DNA of 64,000 nt from NCBI GenBank assembly GCA_019722365.1, contig JADFUC010001357.1, forward strand, positions 310,001 through 374,000, read 5' to 3'. How positions within the stretch are numbered: the first letter of the stretch is position 1; the number at the start of each line of letters is the position of its first letter. The stretch comes from Lithospermum erythrorhizon. Lineage: Eukaryota > Streptophyta > Magnoliopsida > Boraginales > Boraginaceae. The notes beneath the pieces are model-generated. The model was given only the letters and a program-made list of their open reading frames with translations. It made no database searches and was not told where the DNA came from. A program made the position numbers and the translations under genes. Positions 1 to 11,530 of this stretch are shown piece by piece.

Positions 1-180
1 TTTCAAAACAAAAAAAATTTGCTAGGATGTCAAGTAAAAAAATCGGAGGGAGTATTAATTACCATTCTATCATTATTGTTGTTTCAAATAAGTCTCTATT
101 AGTCTACTCATACTAAATTTTTTTATATGATAATTATTCAATTATAGATTAAAAACAATTTTTCAATCCAAAAATTACTA

Positions 181-850
181 TTAAAGAATATATATCTAAA
201 TTATTATGTGATATTTTGTATTACATTTAACTATATAATTCAACAATTGAAATTAAAAGTATTAAAATGCATATCTAATACTCCTCGTCCCGATAGATTA
301 TCAAGGTTTAAATTTGGATGTTGGTCATGTAAATGTTAGATTCAAATATTTTTATTTTTGTTGTATAATATTTGGTAACAATGATCAAATTATAATATCT
401 TCAATGTACTTTAATATTGACATTAAATTTTATTCAAATCAAAATTATGTTTATCGATGAAGGGTAAAGTTTGTCAATTTGAGCACTTAAATCGAAAACA
501 TGAAAATCATTTAGTATGGAGGGAGTAAGAGATTTGAATATTTAATTTTAGATATTTAATTTTTTTTTTATAATATATATAACATGTTAGTTTTTATACT
601 TCACTAAAAATATCTTTATCTATAAATTATAGATGTAATAATTAATTAGAGTTGAATTCAATATATGAAAGAAAATTAAAAAAAAAAATCAATCTTCACT
701 ATTTAATATTGATTAGTAAACTAAATAATAGCATATTGTCATAATAATACTTATATTAGTTTTCACTCTATATGAAATATAATTCATCGATATTATAGTC
801 TTAAAAATACATGCATGAATATATGTTGGAATATATAATTCATCGATAAT
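181..850 (+). repeat. Dispersed repeat R1, copy A
   Basis: This stretch aligns by eye, in the same orientation, with 33640-34310. Shared blocks include ATATATCTAA, TTGTTGTATAATATTTGGT, CATTAAATTTTATTCAAATC, TTATCGATGAAG, ATATATATAACATGTTAG and GTTGAATTCAATATATGAAA. The two copies differ by many substitutions and small gaps, so the duplication is old. No coding potential is seen. A Stowaway-like MITE lies inside it. Confidence 0.8.
281..525. mobile_element. Stowaway-like MITE
   Basis: The left end reads CTCCTCGTCCC and the right end GGAGGGAG. These are inverted ends of the CTCCCTCCGTCCC type typical of plant Stowaway MITEs, and each is bordered by a TA dinucleotide (279-280 and 526-527). The inside is AT-rich and non-coding. 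Repeat copy B at 33.64 kb carries a more degraded version at the same place, so the MITE probably predates the duplication. Confidence 0.6.
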
Positions 851-1687
851 TAATTACGTTATTTATTATCTCGAGTTTAAATGTTTAGAGCAAAATACTT
901 ACGTCTGGCGCATGTACATTTTACTAATTACATCATAAAGTATGAGTTAAGCTTTTTGTGTTTCTTCAGCACTGAACCGACTAAAATAAGCTCCTCGAAT
1001 AATTGGATTTAAGAGTTAATGAAGGGTATTTTTGTATTATTTCACAAATTAGATATAAACGACTTCTACTATAATCGAGCTTCTTGGCTAGAAATTAGGA
1101 AGTATTATTTTATATAAATTGTTAAACGGAGTAGTTGTATAGTTTGAATAGGACTTGATATCTTATTAATATTTATCGATATTACTAGTATATTTGATAT
1201 TTAAATGTTAATTATGACAACTATTGTGTGATGTTTTTACTGGTAAGTATAGAAAATCAAGTCAAATTATATAAATTTTATTCAACTTGAAACAGGTACA
1301 AAGATAATATGGGAAAATATATGAAACAACTACAAATATCAGATAGAAGAAAAAAAGCTGAATAATTCACACTTGAATACATAATCGGGAAGACTGGTAC
1401 TCCTACTAATATAATATCATTTTTAGCTTTGAGGAACTCCATAATTAATTTTGGATGCAATATAGGACAATTATATGGGCGCTCTTACGGTGCTAACTTT
1501 TTTTTCTTTGATTTATTTTAAAGTTTTTTAATGCATGCATGTATAAATGTACTCTAGAATGAAATTTAAAAATAAAAAATGATTACAAATATACTATTAA
1601 TGTTGAGAAATTTACATATTTGTATGTAGAGTAATGTACTTCGGTATGAGTACAAATATACTCTGGATACATTTATGAACTTTTTAT

Positions 1688-1701
1688 GTTGACCGGTCAA
1701 C
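1688..1701. promoter_or_regulatory. Perfect palindrome with paired W-box cores
   Basis: GTTGACCGGTCAAC is a perfect 14-bp palindrome with a TTGAC core on each strand. A third core (GTCAAC) follows within 12 bases and another TCGGTCAA lies at about 1775. WRKY factors bind TTGAC cores. No gene start is near, so this may be chance or part of an old repeat. Confidence 0.3.
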
Positions 1702-2716
1702 GTTGGTCAACATTGGCCACCTCCGGTCGATGATGGTGAAGCTCCTGATCAAATCCGATCAACTCTAATGATCAATCGGTCAATATTTACTAAAGTTAGT
1801 ACGACTTAGTACCATATTAGTGTTAGCATGGGAGCAAAATCCCAATTATATGGTTTTATATTATTTTATGTTAACTATGCATAATAGTTCTTAATTTAGA
1901 CAATCAAACGGTTAGAGAAGATATTAAAGGAACAAGAATTGACTTCCTTAAAATTTTTAGAGTTGAGAAAAATTAAGAATTTAATTTGAAAGTATCACGA
2001 ATTGATAACTATGGACAATAAAAAAAGTAGAATAAACGTGAACATGTATCAACATTTGAAAGAAGAAAAAAACTATTACATGAAACAACAAATTGCTTCT
2101 GGGCAATAATGGAAGAAATCTACAAAAATTAAAACATTGGTATAGATCATCCAAAAATGAAAATAAAATCGATTACTAACTTATTCACCCGATCAAGTTA
2201 TGAAAAATATGAAACGAAGATATAATTGAAGTAGGAAGGTATAATATTATAAATAAAAACATATTAACTGAGTACATTATACCATAATATTTGTACATAA
2301 CACTCCTTTCAAAAATATTTTAACCATTGCTAATGATATAGTTAGAGAAAATTTCTTAAATCAGTTAACTTTGCTTAAAAACGATTATTATCCTTACGAG
2401 GATTGTAATAGAAAAAGATAAAAAGTAAAAGTTTGATTAAATAATTTGAGTATGACAATTGAATTTTTAGATAATGAAGTTAGAAATAGGTAGAGAATAT
2501 TTTTAATTTTGATAATTTAATAGTTTGAGGAAAATTATTCTTAGAATTTACAAGAATATTTATTAGATAATTTTATTTCTCTATTACAATATTTTATTAA
2601 CTTTTATAATTATTACAAAGAAATCACGTGCAACAAAATTAATACGTGCAATGCATGTCTCTTTACTAGTATAGTGTATAAGTTCGAATTTTTGAAATGA
2701 CAAGAATTAAATAATA

Positions 2717-2884
2717 CTTCTTCCATTCCATGAAGATTAGTCTACTTTTCCACTTTTTGCATTCTTTATATATTGTCTCATTTGACCAACCGTTGTATGT
2801 ATTGTTTAAGCTAGATAATCTACTTTATCTATTATAGTTTTAAAAAAGTTAAAATTAATCAATTTTTTTATGGGATGGAGAGAG
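2717..2884. mobile_element. Stowaway-like MITE
   Basis: The left end CTTCTTCCATTCCAT and the right end ATGGGATGGAGAGAG are near-perfect inverted repeats. A TA precedes the left end. The size, about 168 bp, and the AT-rich inside fit a degraded Stowaway element. Confidence 0.6.
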
Positions 2885-3254
2885 TGAAAAATTACACATA
2901 TGTATGAATTATGATCATAAGTTAAATATGTCTTACAATATTGTTATATACCGAGACTTTTACTTGAAGTGACGTAGTCTTAGAAACCTAATATTTTAAC
3001 CATATTATTTACTTCGTGGTTGCGTGATTTCGTGGTATGCATGCCCCTTAATCATTTTTTTTGTTCCTCGAGTATCATTATGGACTTTAAATTTAAATAC
3101 ATACGTTTCTTTCATGTTTCATCAGTGCACTCATATTTTATATACCAGGTGCAAAAGACGTCCTAACAAATCGATTACCAACTACACATTTCTGCTGTAC
3201 TCATAAAGAAATACATGTTTTATATATCCGGTGTAGAAACATATTTGTATTTTG

Positions 3255-3860
3255 ACTTAATTGTTAATTTGACATTGATTTGTGCATCGAATTGTGATTT
3301 GGTCTCGCTCAAATAGTAAAAGTGTTGCATATTTAATCTCCGATATCATACATGATATTGCAATTTGGTCCTGAATGGACTTAATTATTAATTATTTCCT
3401 TCTAGCGTCCACGTTGACTTGCTTCGCCATGTTAATAGTTAGCCAATTCCGTTTGTGGAGATAAATTCACCAGCATCTCTTATCGAAACTAAATCTACAA
3501 CATTGTACTGACGCTAATAACTAAGACCAAATTGCAATTTTGTCACTATCGTATTAAATTGACAATTAACTTTTTGTATTATATATGTTGAATACGAATT
3601 TCAATACTAATTAAAAATAAAACTGGTTATTTCAATTAAAACTCATTCCCATATACTTTATGAGGGATGGTGAATGAGGTAATTGTCAATATGGTGTCAG
3701 ATGTCATTTGGTCCTCGATAATTCAAAAGTTACATATTAGTCTCCGAAATTACCACAAAGTTGTAAATGGGCCCAAAACAGACGAAGCGGTTAAATCCCC
3801 TTCTGAGGAAAAATCACGAGTACGTCGTGCATTTACCGTTAACATATAATGACTCTCCCG
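3255..3860. repeat. Old non-coding repeat with TTTGGTC phrases
   Basis: Two segments (about 3290-3350 and 3695-3760) share the same phrase order: TTTGGTC, then AAAAGT, then a variant of TTGCATATTTAATCTCCGA. Between them the complementary phrase GACCAAATTGCAATTTTGTC occurs near 3525. This mixture of direct and inverted copies resembles the non-coding ends of DNA transposons in plants, but I cannot name the family. Confidence 0.4.
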
Positions 3861-4790
3861 TTAAGCGGGGGATCAATTTATAATTTTATGATAATTTAGA
3901 ATCGATATACAACTTTTAAACTATCAAAGACTAAATAATAACCTCAATCCGCCATCTGAATTCCTCCTACTAATTTTCTTATTATTTATTTCTATACATG
4001 CTACTTTTAGAATCCTTCTAGAAAATGATCTCCTTGCCTACCTCTTGGATGAGAGTTTGCTTCTCTACATATTTCTTTCTAAAGATAACAGCCAAATACT
4101 ACTGATCATCATGAGATTCACGAAGAAAAAAATTGATTACACATTATTTATTTACTTTAATGCAAATAAATTTTTTTTATTATTTATTTAAAGAGGTATA
4201 AAATAAAATTTATTGTAGGTGAAAATTCTTCGATTAATGCCGGGGTTTTATCAAATTGAAAAGGATTAACCATCACAAACTATGGATCCTAAGCATTTAG
4301 CACAATTTGTGAGATGTCTTACTTGCTTGACTTGACTTAGTCTTGATGAGGAGCTTGGTATCGCTCGCGGTTGAGAGCGATTTAAGGCGATTTGAAACGA
4401 TTTGATTTGGATAGAAGCTACATGGCCAGGCGGATATGTGTCTAGTCTTGTTGGACTTGAGATTGAGTACGGATTTGGATATGGTCGAGCCGAGTGCTTG
4501 CTTGTACTCACGTGTTGGTTGTATGGACTTGATCTTGGACCCGATGCGGTCTATTTCAAACTTGATGAAGCTTTAGTGCAAGTATATCTAATGTAGGACT
4601 TATGTTGATCTTGCTAAGTGTGATTTCGCTTTTGCGGTGGGATTTGAGGGATATGACCGAAGCTACGCCTCGATAGGACTTTGTAGATTGAGAGGCTATT
4701 TGTCTTTGGGGGACTTATTGAGATTTGGCCTCGGTTAGATTTGATTTAAGCTTTTGAAGTGATGTCACTTGGCTTATCTCTAAAACTTAG

Positions 4791-4965
4791 CATTTGTTGT
4801 TGTAGTGATGAGGGGTGGAACGATTTAAGCTTTGAAATTGTGTTGTAGCTTATACTACGGCGGCCTTACGAACTTTGTTGTTGTAGTGATGGGACTTGAT
4901 TTTTAAGTTTGAAGTTGTATTGTAGCTTATCACAGGGGGCATGCCGGCGTGTTTTCTGCTGAAAT
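4791..4965 (+). repeat. Two-copy tandem repeat, about 85-bp unit
   Basis: The phrase TTTGTTGTTGTAGTGATG begins at about 4793 and again at about 4877. Each is followed by a GATTT-rich link and TTGTAGCTTAT. The unit is imperfect. Confidence 0.6.
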
Positions 4966-6428
4966 CTAGGCTATGAATTTGAGCGTTCGGTGTATTTCTG
5001 CTTGGAACTTGATGAATCAAACTGAGGTTTTCATGAGTTCATGCAAGATTTATGAATAATCGGGGGTTGTTTAGTTTATTACTTGAATATTCGAGCGTTC
5101 TTGAAAAATCTATAATGATTCGTGATTTTGCTTGACTTGAAGAGTTCTTGTTTTGTGCGATGATGCTTGATTTAAATACGCTATTTTGGCTCTGCAGGTG
5201 TTTTCACCCCGCCCAGGTGGTGTTTTGCTGGCGGTTTAAGAGATTTAACTTAGAGATTCCAGAGGTCGTCCTTTGTATTTTCTCAGGTGTTTTTTGTGTG
5301 TGTTTTCTAAATGATTTTTGGATTTTTCTGGATGAGAATTTCGAAAATATAGGGGGATTTATATAGGCTTCGGACTTGAATACTTATTTCGATTGGTTGA
5401 TTTAATTCGAATTGGATCGTGATCTTAGTTGGTGATGCGAATACAGGCTGAAAATTTAAAATTACTTTGCCTCCAAGAAAGAATAACTAGGGCACCTATT
5501 TTGATACAAAAAAGAGGTTCAGATATTTTTTCTAGGTCAAACACATTTTCATGTTGATCTCGAGGCCTTTTTAGATCTTCATTTTGAACCCCATAACCCA
5601 CGGAAGTCTTCATTTTAAATCCGGAACTTCGAGAACTTTAATTTTAGGCCACATGAAAGTAGATTTGTGTAATAAATGATTTTTAGCCTCGAACCTAAAT
5701 TTAATTAGCATTTAATTCGAGGGGCTATTTTCTCGGAAACCCTTGTTCGTCGAGGGGTTTTACATTAAATTATTGTTGATCGAGAACTCAGTCGCGTGGC
5801 ATTTCTTTGGTGGATTGATTGAAATCAATTTGATTAAACCCGACAATCATTTTAATTATTTTAAATAAATTTTCATTGTCTCTGATTGCTCCTCGAGCAA
5901 AGGTACATATGTAGTAGGTCTCGGGTTCGTCTGAACAATGTCCATTTTCAACATGAATGTGGCACATATTGGTGTTTCGAGGTTTTCACTTCGGCGCCTG
6001 GCCTCCCGCTTTATAGCGACATCGAGTCTTCTATTTGACTTAGTGGATGAGCCGTCGTGTGTCGGACCTTATTTGTGATGGAAATTTGTATCCATTTTGG
6101 TCTGGTTAACAACCTGCCCATACGCGGGAGGTCGAGTTTGTGATTAACACGTTTGTTCGAACTTATTGCGGTGCATTTAAGGCTAATTAGGTCATCGGTC
6201 ATTACCAATGTCGTTTAAAGACTTTAAAAGAAAATCACACAGTTTGTAGGGACACTATGATTCATATGATCACGTTCACAGTGTCTTACGACTTATAGGA
6301 AAGGTTGACTCGTTCAAGATTTATTGTGACATATTTAGCGTATCATAATCATTAATTAAGTTTTCGGTCGAAACTTTACTTAATGAACTTAATTATGTGA
6401 GATTTAATGCCAACTTGTATTTGGTATC

Positions 6429-6810
6429 ATTTAATTCTCCATTTATTGAAATTAAATTATTTGGGTTTAATATTAACATAAATTTATTATATGTTAAAGA
6501 CCCCGTTAGTCACGATCCATAGAGGATTTATTGGAATTAATTTATTAGAGTTTAATATTGACATGAATTTATTACATGTCGAGACCCCTTTAGTTCTCCA
6601 TTTATTATAGAATTAAATAGTCGAGTTTAATGTTAACATGAATTTATTATATGTTAAGACCCCGTTTAATTCGATCCGTGAGGTTTGTTGATAATTAAAT
6701 TTTTACAGAGATTTAGTATACATGTCTATTGCATTTGTATGATCTGAACCCCCGTTGACAAACGGAATCGATATTTATATTTTAACATGAATTTATTATA
6801 TTTTAAATAT
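6429..6810 (+). repeat. Degenerate tandem repeat, 75-85-bp unit, 3-4 copies
   Basis: The phrase AATTTATTATATGTTAA followed by GACCCC occurs at about 6481, 6566 (as ATTACATGTCGAGACCCC) and 6640, with a shortened fourth copy near 6787. Each is preceded by a TTTAATRTTRACAT variant. The period drifts between about 75 and 85 bases. Confidence 0.65.
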
Positions 6811-9800
6811 TTTAAGATAATTAATCTTAATCACCAAGTGGATTTTAAATTAATTATCTTAATTTTAAATTTAAATCTCATTTTTTTGAATTTTCGAACC
6901 AATTTTGGGCCCATTTTATTTAACCGATAAATATTCGGGATGTATTTTTCATGTGAAATTTTTAATAATCCGCCTTGTACATGTGATTTTGAACATAGCC
7001 TAGTAATTGAAATTTGAATTCGTTTATTCGGTCGAAACACAAAGGGCCTCTTTTGCCCGTCTAGATGTAGTAGGCTTTGTACATTTAAGAATAAGATGAC
7101 TCAAAAAGCCGAATCTCGTCTTCTTTCTCCCCCGCTGGCGAATCGGTAAGGTCAGCTTCTATATTTTTTTTGTCTTATTTTTTCTTGCATAGATATGACA
7201 TTGTATGATAATGTAGTAATCTCTTAATGTCTTTTTCTATCTTTTGCAAGTATTTTGGAGCTTGAATTTGGTTTAAATTTTGCATCTTTTTATGAAGAAC
7301 TTTTGGAGCTTTTGCATAAAGTAAGGATTTTTACCCTTCTCTTGTACTTTTTTGGGACTTGAATATGCACCTTAACATCCTTGTAACATGTATTTAGATG
7401 TTTAATTGAGGATTTCCATGTTTAGATTAAATGTTGCTATCATAAAAACCAAAAAATTTATTATTTTGATGATTATGTAGTCACATGATAACCTTAGGAT
7501 TAAACATCTTTGTAATAAGTTTTGTATATGCTCATACATGTTAATCTTGATGCTTTGAACCTTTTAAAATCAAATTATGTGTAAAATAGTAAGCTGATGC
7601 TTTTGATTTTTGCTTTAGGTTCGTCAAATAGAATTTTTGTTAGTAAATTGTCCATATCCTTTTAGATACGTTACATTTTGTGATTTTTATTACACCTTTG
7701 GATAGATAGCAGACGGAAATTTCAATATGTGATGGGCCTCGTAACTACCGTTAGAAGCCACGAGTTATGGAGGATTGATTGGATGGAATTCCGTTTCTTG
7801 TTTTACGCACCAACTGAAATTTATTTCTCACCCACTTTCCGGAACTCGATTGGGATGGCGAGTAAATCCTGTATTCGCGGGAATTCTATTTTACGCTCAT
7901 AAAATGTTAGAATTTTTTTGGATTGTTTAGGAAAGATTTCGACCTCCCTAAGCATCACGTGTCATTTTTTAGCATGTGTATATTCTCTTTTTTTATTTGA
8001 ATTTTGCATTAAGTGTAAGTAGGTTGGCCCTTGCTTGTAGTATGAACCTTTATGAACTTCATGTGATGCATTCCTCTTTACCTCACTTCCGATGCTTTAT
8101 TCTGTCCGGAGGAGTTTTATGGGAGGCTTGATTTAACTTTCGCTTCTTGCTTTGTGAACTTAGTGTTATGGTCATTGATCACGTGCTCTTTGCCGTTATC
8201 ACTTTAGCATGTTCATAGTCATGCTTGGATAGGCTAGCTAGTATATTACTGGAAACTAGGCGTCTTTTTTGAATTACAGCGACCTTGAGTTTGATGGTAT
8301 TTAGTCAATAAAGGGCGTCCTGCTTCTTTCTGTGCCCTTTGCTCTTGGACTCACTTTATTTCTATTTTTAGGTCCACGTCTTGGCGCCTCTTTGGTTTGC
8401 TGGAAGTTAACAGCGAGAGCGTTACTTACTTGTTTCCGGCCTTACACCTTAGGGGTTGCTTTTGATTTGATAGTGTGAGCGATGTATGAGTTGAGATGAT
8501 CGTTCTTCTCACTCTTCATCACTCTGCTATGTTGTGATACTAACTTGTAGAAGGGAGATGTGCGCCCCTTTAGACTACATGGTCTTTGGGGTTAGTGCTC
8601 ATCCTTCTCTGAAGTGCAGTATGTAGCACATAGCCCTCTTATGGCTTGATTTGTTTTTCTTTCATGCTTTGATGTTAGGTTTCTTATGTGATGCTTTCAT
8701 TACCTACAGCCTTTACATCCCTCTTAGTGCTTCGTGTGTGATGACCCACAGGGACAAAGAGAGTTTTGATAGGTTATGGTGAGCACAGGTGTTCCAGTAC
8801 TACGTACCCATTAGAATCATTTCTTGAGGATGAGTCAAGCATGATTCACTTTGATGGATAGTTTGGGCTCGTATCCGAGGGAGTTTGTTAGGTGTATTAT
8901 GCTCTTTACTCATGAAACTTTGGGTACTTTATGCTCGCACTGAGGAGGCTATGAGGCACTTCTATGCTTTACCAAGGAGAACGTGAGGCACTTTATGCTG
9001 CTTACCGGGGGCTGTGATCATAGCCATTTAAGGATAATGTCGTTATGCGACTACTTATAGGTCCTACGCTTCCTTCCTTCCTTCCCCTTTTTATGAGTTC
9101 GGGTATGTTAGGTTGTATTTCTAACAATTAATTTCTAACGAAGCGAAAGGAACATCGTGTGAGGCGTCGTTCCCATTCACCCAACGATACTTGTCCCCAG
9201 CGTGGCTAGATATGTGGTAAGACTTGGGTATCTTGTTTTTCGGTATAGGGGACCTTCATTTTCTATCCTCGATAGTCATAACATGAATTGCATGGATAGA
9301 TAAACGAGCCACCTACATCCTTCATGTGTTATACGCCGTGCGCTTGAGTGCGTGTTTGGTGTCCCCACGGAGGGTATCATGCGTCTTGCTTTTGACTTTT
9401 ATCTTACCGCCATGTCTTGTGCTTTCCCGTATTTCTTTGCATTTTATCTCAAGCATGACTTCCAACTTGACCTTAGTCCCGAGATCAGCGTTTAATGAAT
9501 TGTTTCCCTTGTATACGGTCGGGAGTTCTGTCCCAGGAACTTACTAGCGTAGTTCCGTCTTGAGATTGCGGCTCCGCCTCAGTTTTAACAACTTCACTCT
9601 AAGACTCTTGTTGGTGTAGGCTTGTCTGATACCAAAGAAAGAAACTGGCCCGATCGATCTTACTCGAGGACTATGACTTGATCTTGAGATGGTTAGCTTT
9701 GATTTGTAATTGGTAGGTTGTTATCCCACATGGCTCTTGGCGCGTTGAATCTTGTGTATATGTCTCGACCGACTTTTAGAGGCTCGTGGTCCAAGATGCC

Positions 9801-9828
9801 CTTATCGCTTTAGGGGCATTTGGACAAA

Positions 9829-10010
9829 GGCGATATGTTCTGGCCTTAGTAGCAGTAGTCGAGTCAGCATGTCCGACTTTAGGCGTATTGGACATGATAG
9901 ATATGTTCTGACTAGCACTTGCGAGCAGTAGTCGAGAATAACCATGTCGGCTTTAGAGGCATATTGGACATAGTGCATATGTTCTGGGATTAACGGTTTA
10001 GTAGTCGAGC
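9829..10010. repeat. Tandem repeat, three copies of 59-75 bp
   Basis: Units begin TTGGACA near 9829, 9888 and 9963. Each runs through GATATGTTCTG or CATATGTTCTG and AGTAGTCGAG. On the minus strand this gives repeated PEH(I/M)-type peptides, but the frame is not clearly coding. Confidence 0.6.
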
Positions 10011-10784
10011 GATCTGATACGTATGGATATTCGTCACATTTGAATATCCGAGTCATGGGAGTTCTGCGTGTTTCGGTAGAAGGATCCTCGGAATTTCATG
10101 AGAGAGATGTATTTCTTCTTGAACTTTGGGCAGCTACATATGGAATATCTTCGATGCATAAATCATAATGAATACCCTCAGCTAACGGGACCTTAGTCAC
10201 TAGAGTTTAAGAGATAGTGTTGGAATAGAAAGGTGAAACTTTCTTCCTCGCTTTAGTCTTATTTAGATCTCATGGGTGCGAGATTCGTCCGCTTTGCCCC
10301 TCAAATCCGTTACTCTAAGCGAGGTAGACACTTCATTCATCTACTTAGTTTGTGAGTGTGTCGATATAGCGAGAGATTGAGCGACATTGCTTTTTGTCCC
10401 TATCTTCATTGTCAACTTTGCGTCCCCGGGTTGAAGAGTTTTAGCATAGTGTTCTTGAACTGATCAGGAAAGATTGCAATCTAGGGCTTTAGCGGCATAA
10501 CTCTTTCTTTTGATTGCGGCTTCCGCAGGAGCCACAGCATAATGCTTGAGGTTACTTGGTGATGTAGACTTGCGCCATATCATTGTTTGGTGGATTTGAG
10601 ACATCCTTTGCGTATTTGGCTATCTTTTAAGCTCAAACTTTTTGTGGGATAACATGAATGTTGTTTTAGGTTATGGTACGTCTTTGATCTGCGTGTCAGC
10701 TGCCTAAATACCCGAATCTTTCCTTGGCCATCAAGCCAAAAGCGTGGATCAAAGTGCGGTTTGATCTTTTAACCTCATATCAAG

Positions 10785-10960
10785 GAGAGTTGGGCCAGGT
10801 TTATCCTCATGTTCGGGGAGGTTGGATGATTAGATCCTCGTCGGGGGAGGTGAAAAATTTATACTCTTGTCGAGTAGGGTTGATAGTTTAAGCTGGAAGT
10901 ATCCAAGGGCGTGGTGAGAAATATGTCCTCGTGCTCGGGAGGATACTTAGGATTATTTGG
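10785..10960 (+). repeat. Short tandem motif array (CCTCGT..GGGAGG)
   Basis: A motif of the form ATCCTCGT-x-GGGGAGG recurs about four times with a spacing near 35 to 60 bases. Examples are TATCCTCATGTTCGGGGAGG, ATCCTCGTCGGGGGAGG and GTCCTCGTGCTCGGGAGG. Each motif is itself a short inverted repeat (CCTC/GAGG). Confidence 0.45.
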
Positions 10961-11234
10961 AAGTATTATTTGGTTTAGGCCGCATGTGCATCGCCGCATT
11001 CGGATAGTCTGTCGAGCTTGAAGTCTCGACCTATCAACTACTTTCATGAGGTAGGGTGTTGTTGACTTACATACTTAAACCGACAAATAAAAGCCGGACA
11101 TTCATTCCGTATGCGCTCATGGATGTTATATATTGGGTAGTCCGATGCCTTTTTAGGGAACTGTTATAAGATGCCACTTAATTACGTCGAGATAGAGTAT
11201 TCCCGTATAATAGTACGTTTGTAGACAAAATGTT

Positions 11235-11530
11235 GAATTTCAGTTCTATTTCTTTTAGGGAGCGATCACGTGCGAGAGTTGTATCCCAGGGCTCGTATAT
11301 TAGGTGTCCACCGTGTTGTCCTTCCTTACTGATAGACATGGAAAGGTGGACATGAATTTTGCCTTCATTAACTCCTAGGGATGGGCGTAGGGTTGAACTT
11401 CTAGTTCTACACTTCTCTCTAGGGAGTACAGGTGCTTAAGTGCGTGTCTTTAATTCCGCAGCATACTTCTCCGATTACGCATCTTTTCTTACTGATATAC
11501 ACGAGAGGTTGGCCATGAACCCTTCCTTAA
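11235..11530 (+). repeat. Imperfect tandem duplication, about 160-bp unit
   Basis: Two units start at about 11240 and 11400 with AGTTCTA followed by TTAGGGAG or CTAGGGAG. They share CTTACTGATAGACA or CTTACTGATATACA and later GGTGGACATGAA or GGTTGGCCATGAA. This is further evidence of local duplication within the decayed region. Confidence 0.5.

Larger units (their letters stand above)
1..4259. other. AT-rich intergenic DNA, no gene recognised
   Basis: No open frame of convincing length or family likeness is seen on either strand. The stretch holds two Stowaway-like MITEs, one copy of a repeat shared with 33.64-34.31 kb, a palindromic W-box-like cluster near 1.69 kb, and a repeat with phrases such as TTTGGTC and TTAATCTCCGA near 3.3 and 3.7 kb. 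These are listed separately. Confidence 0.6.
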
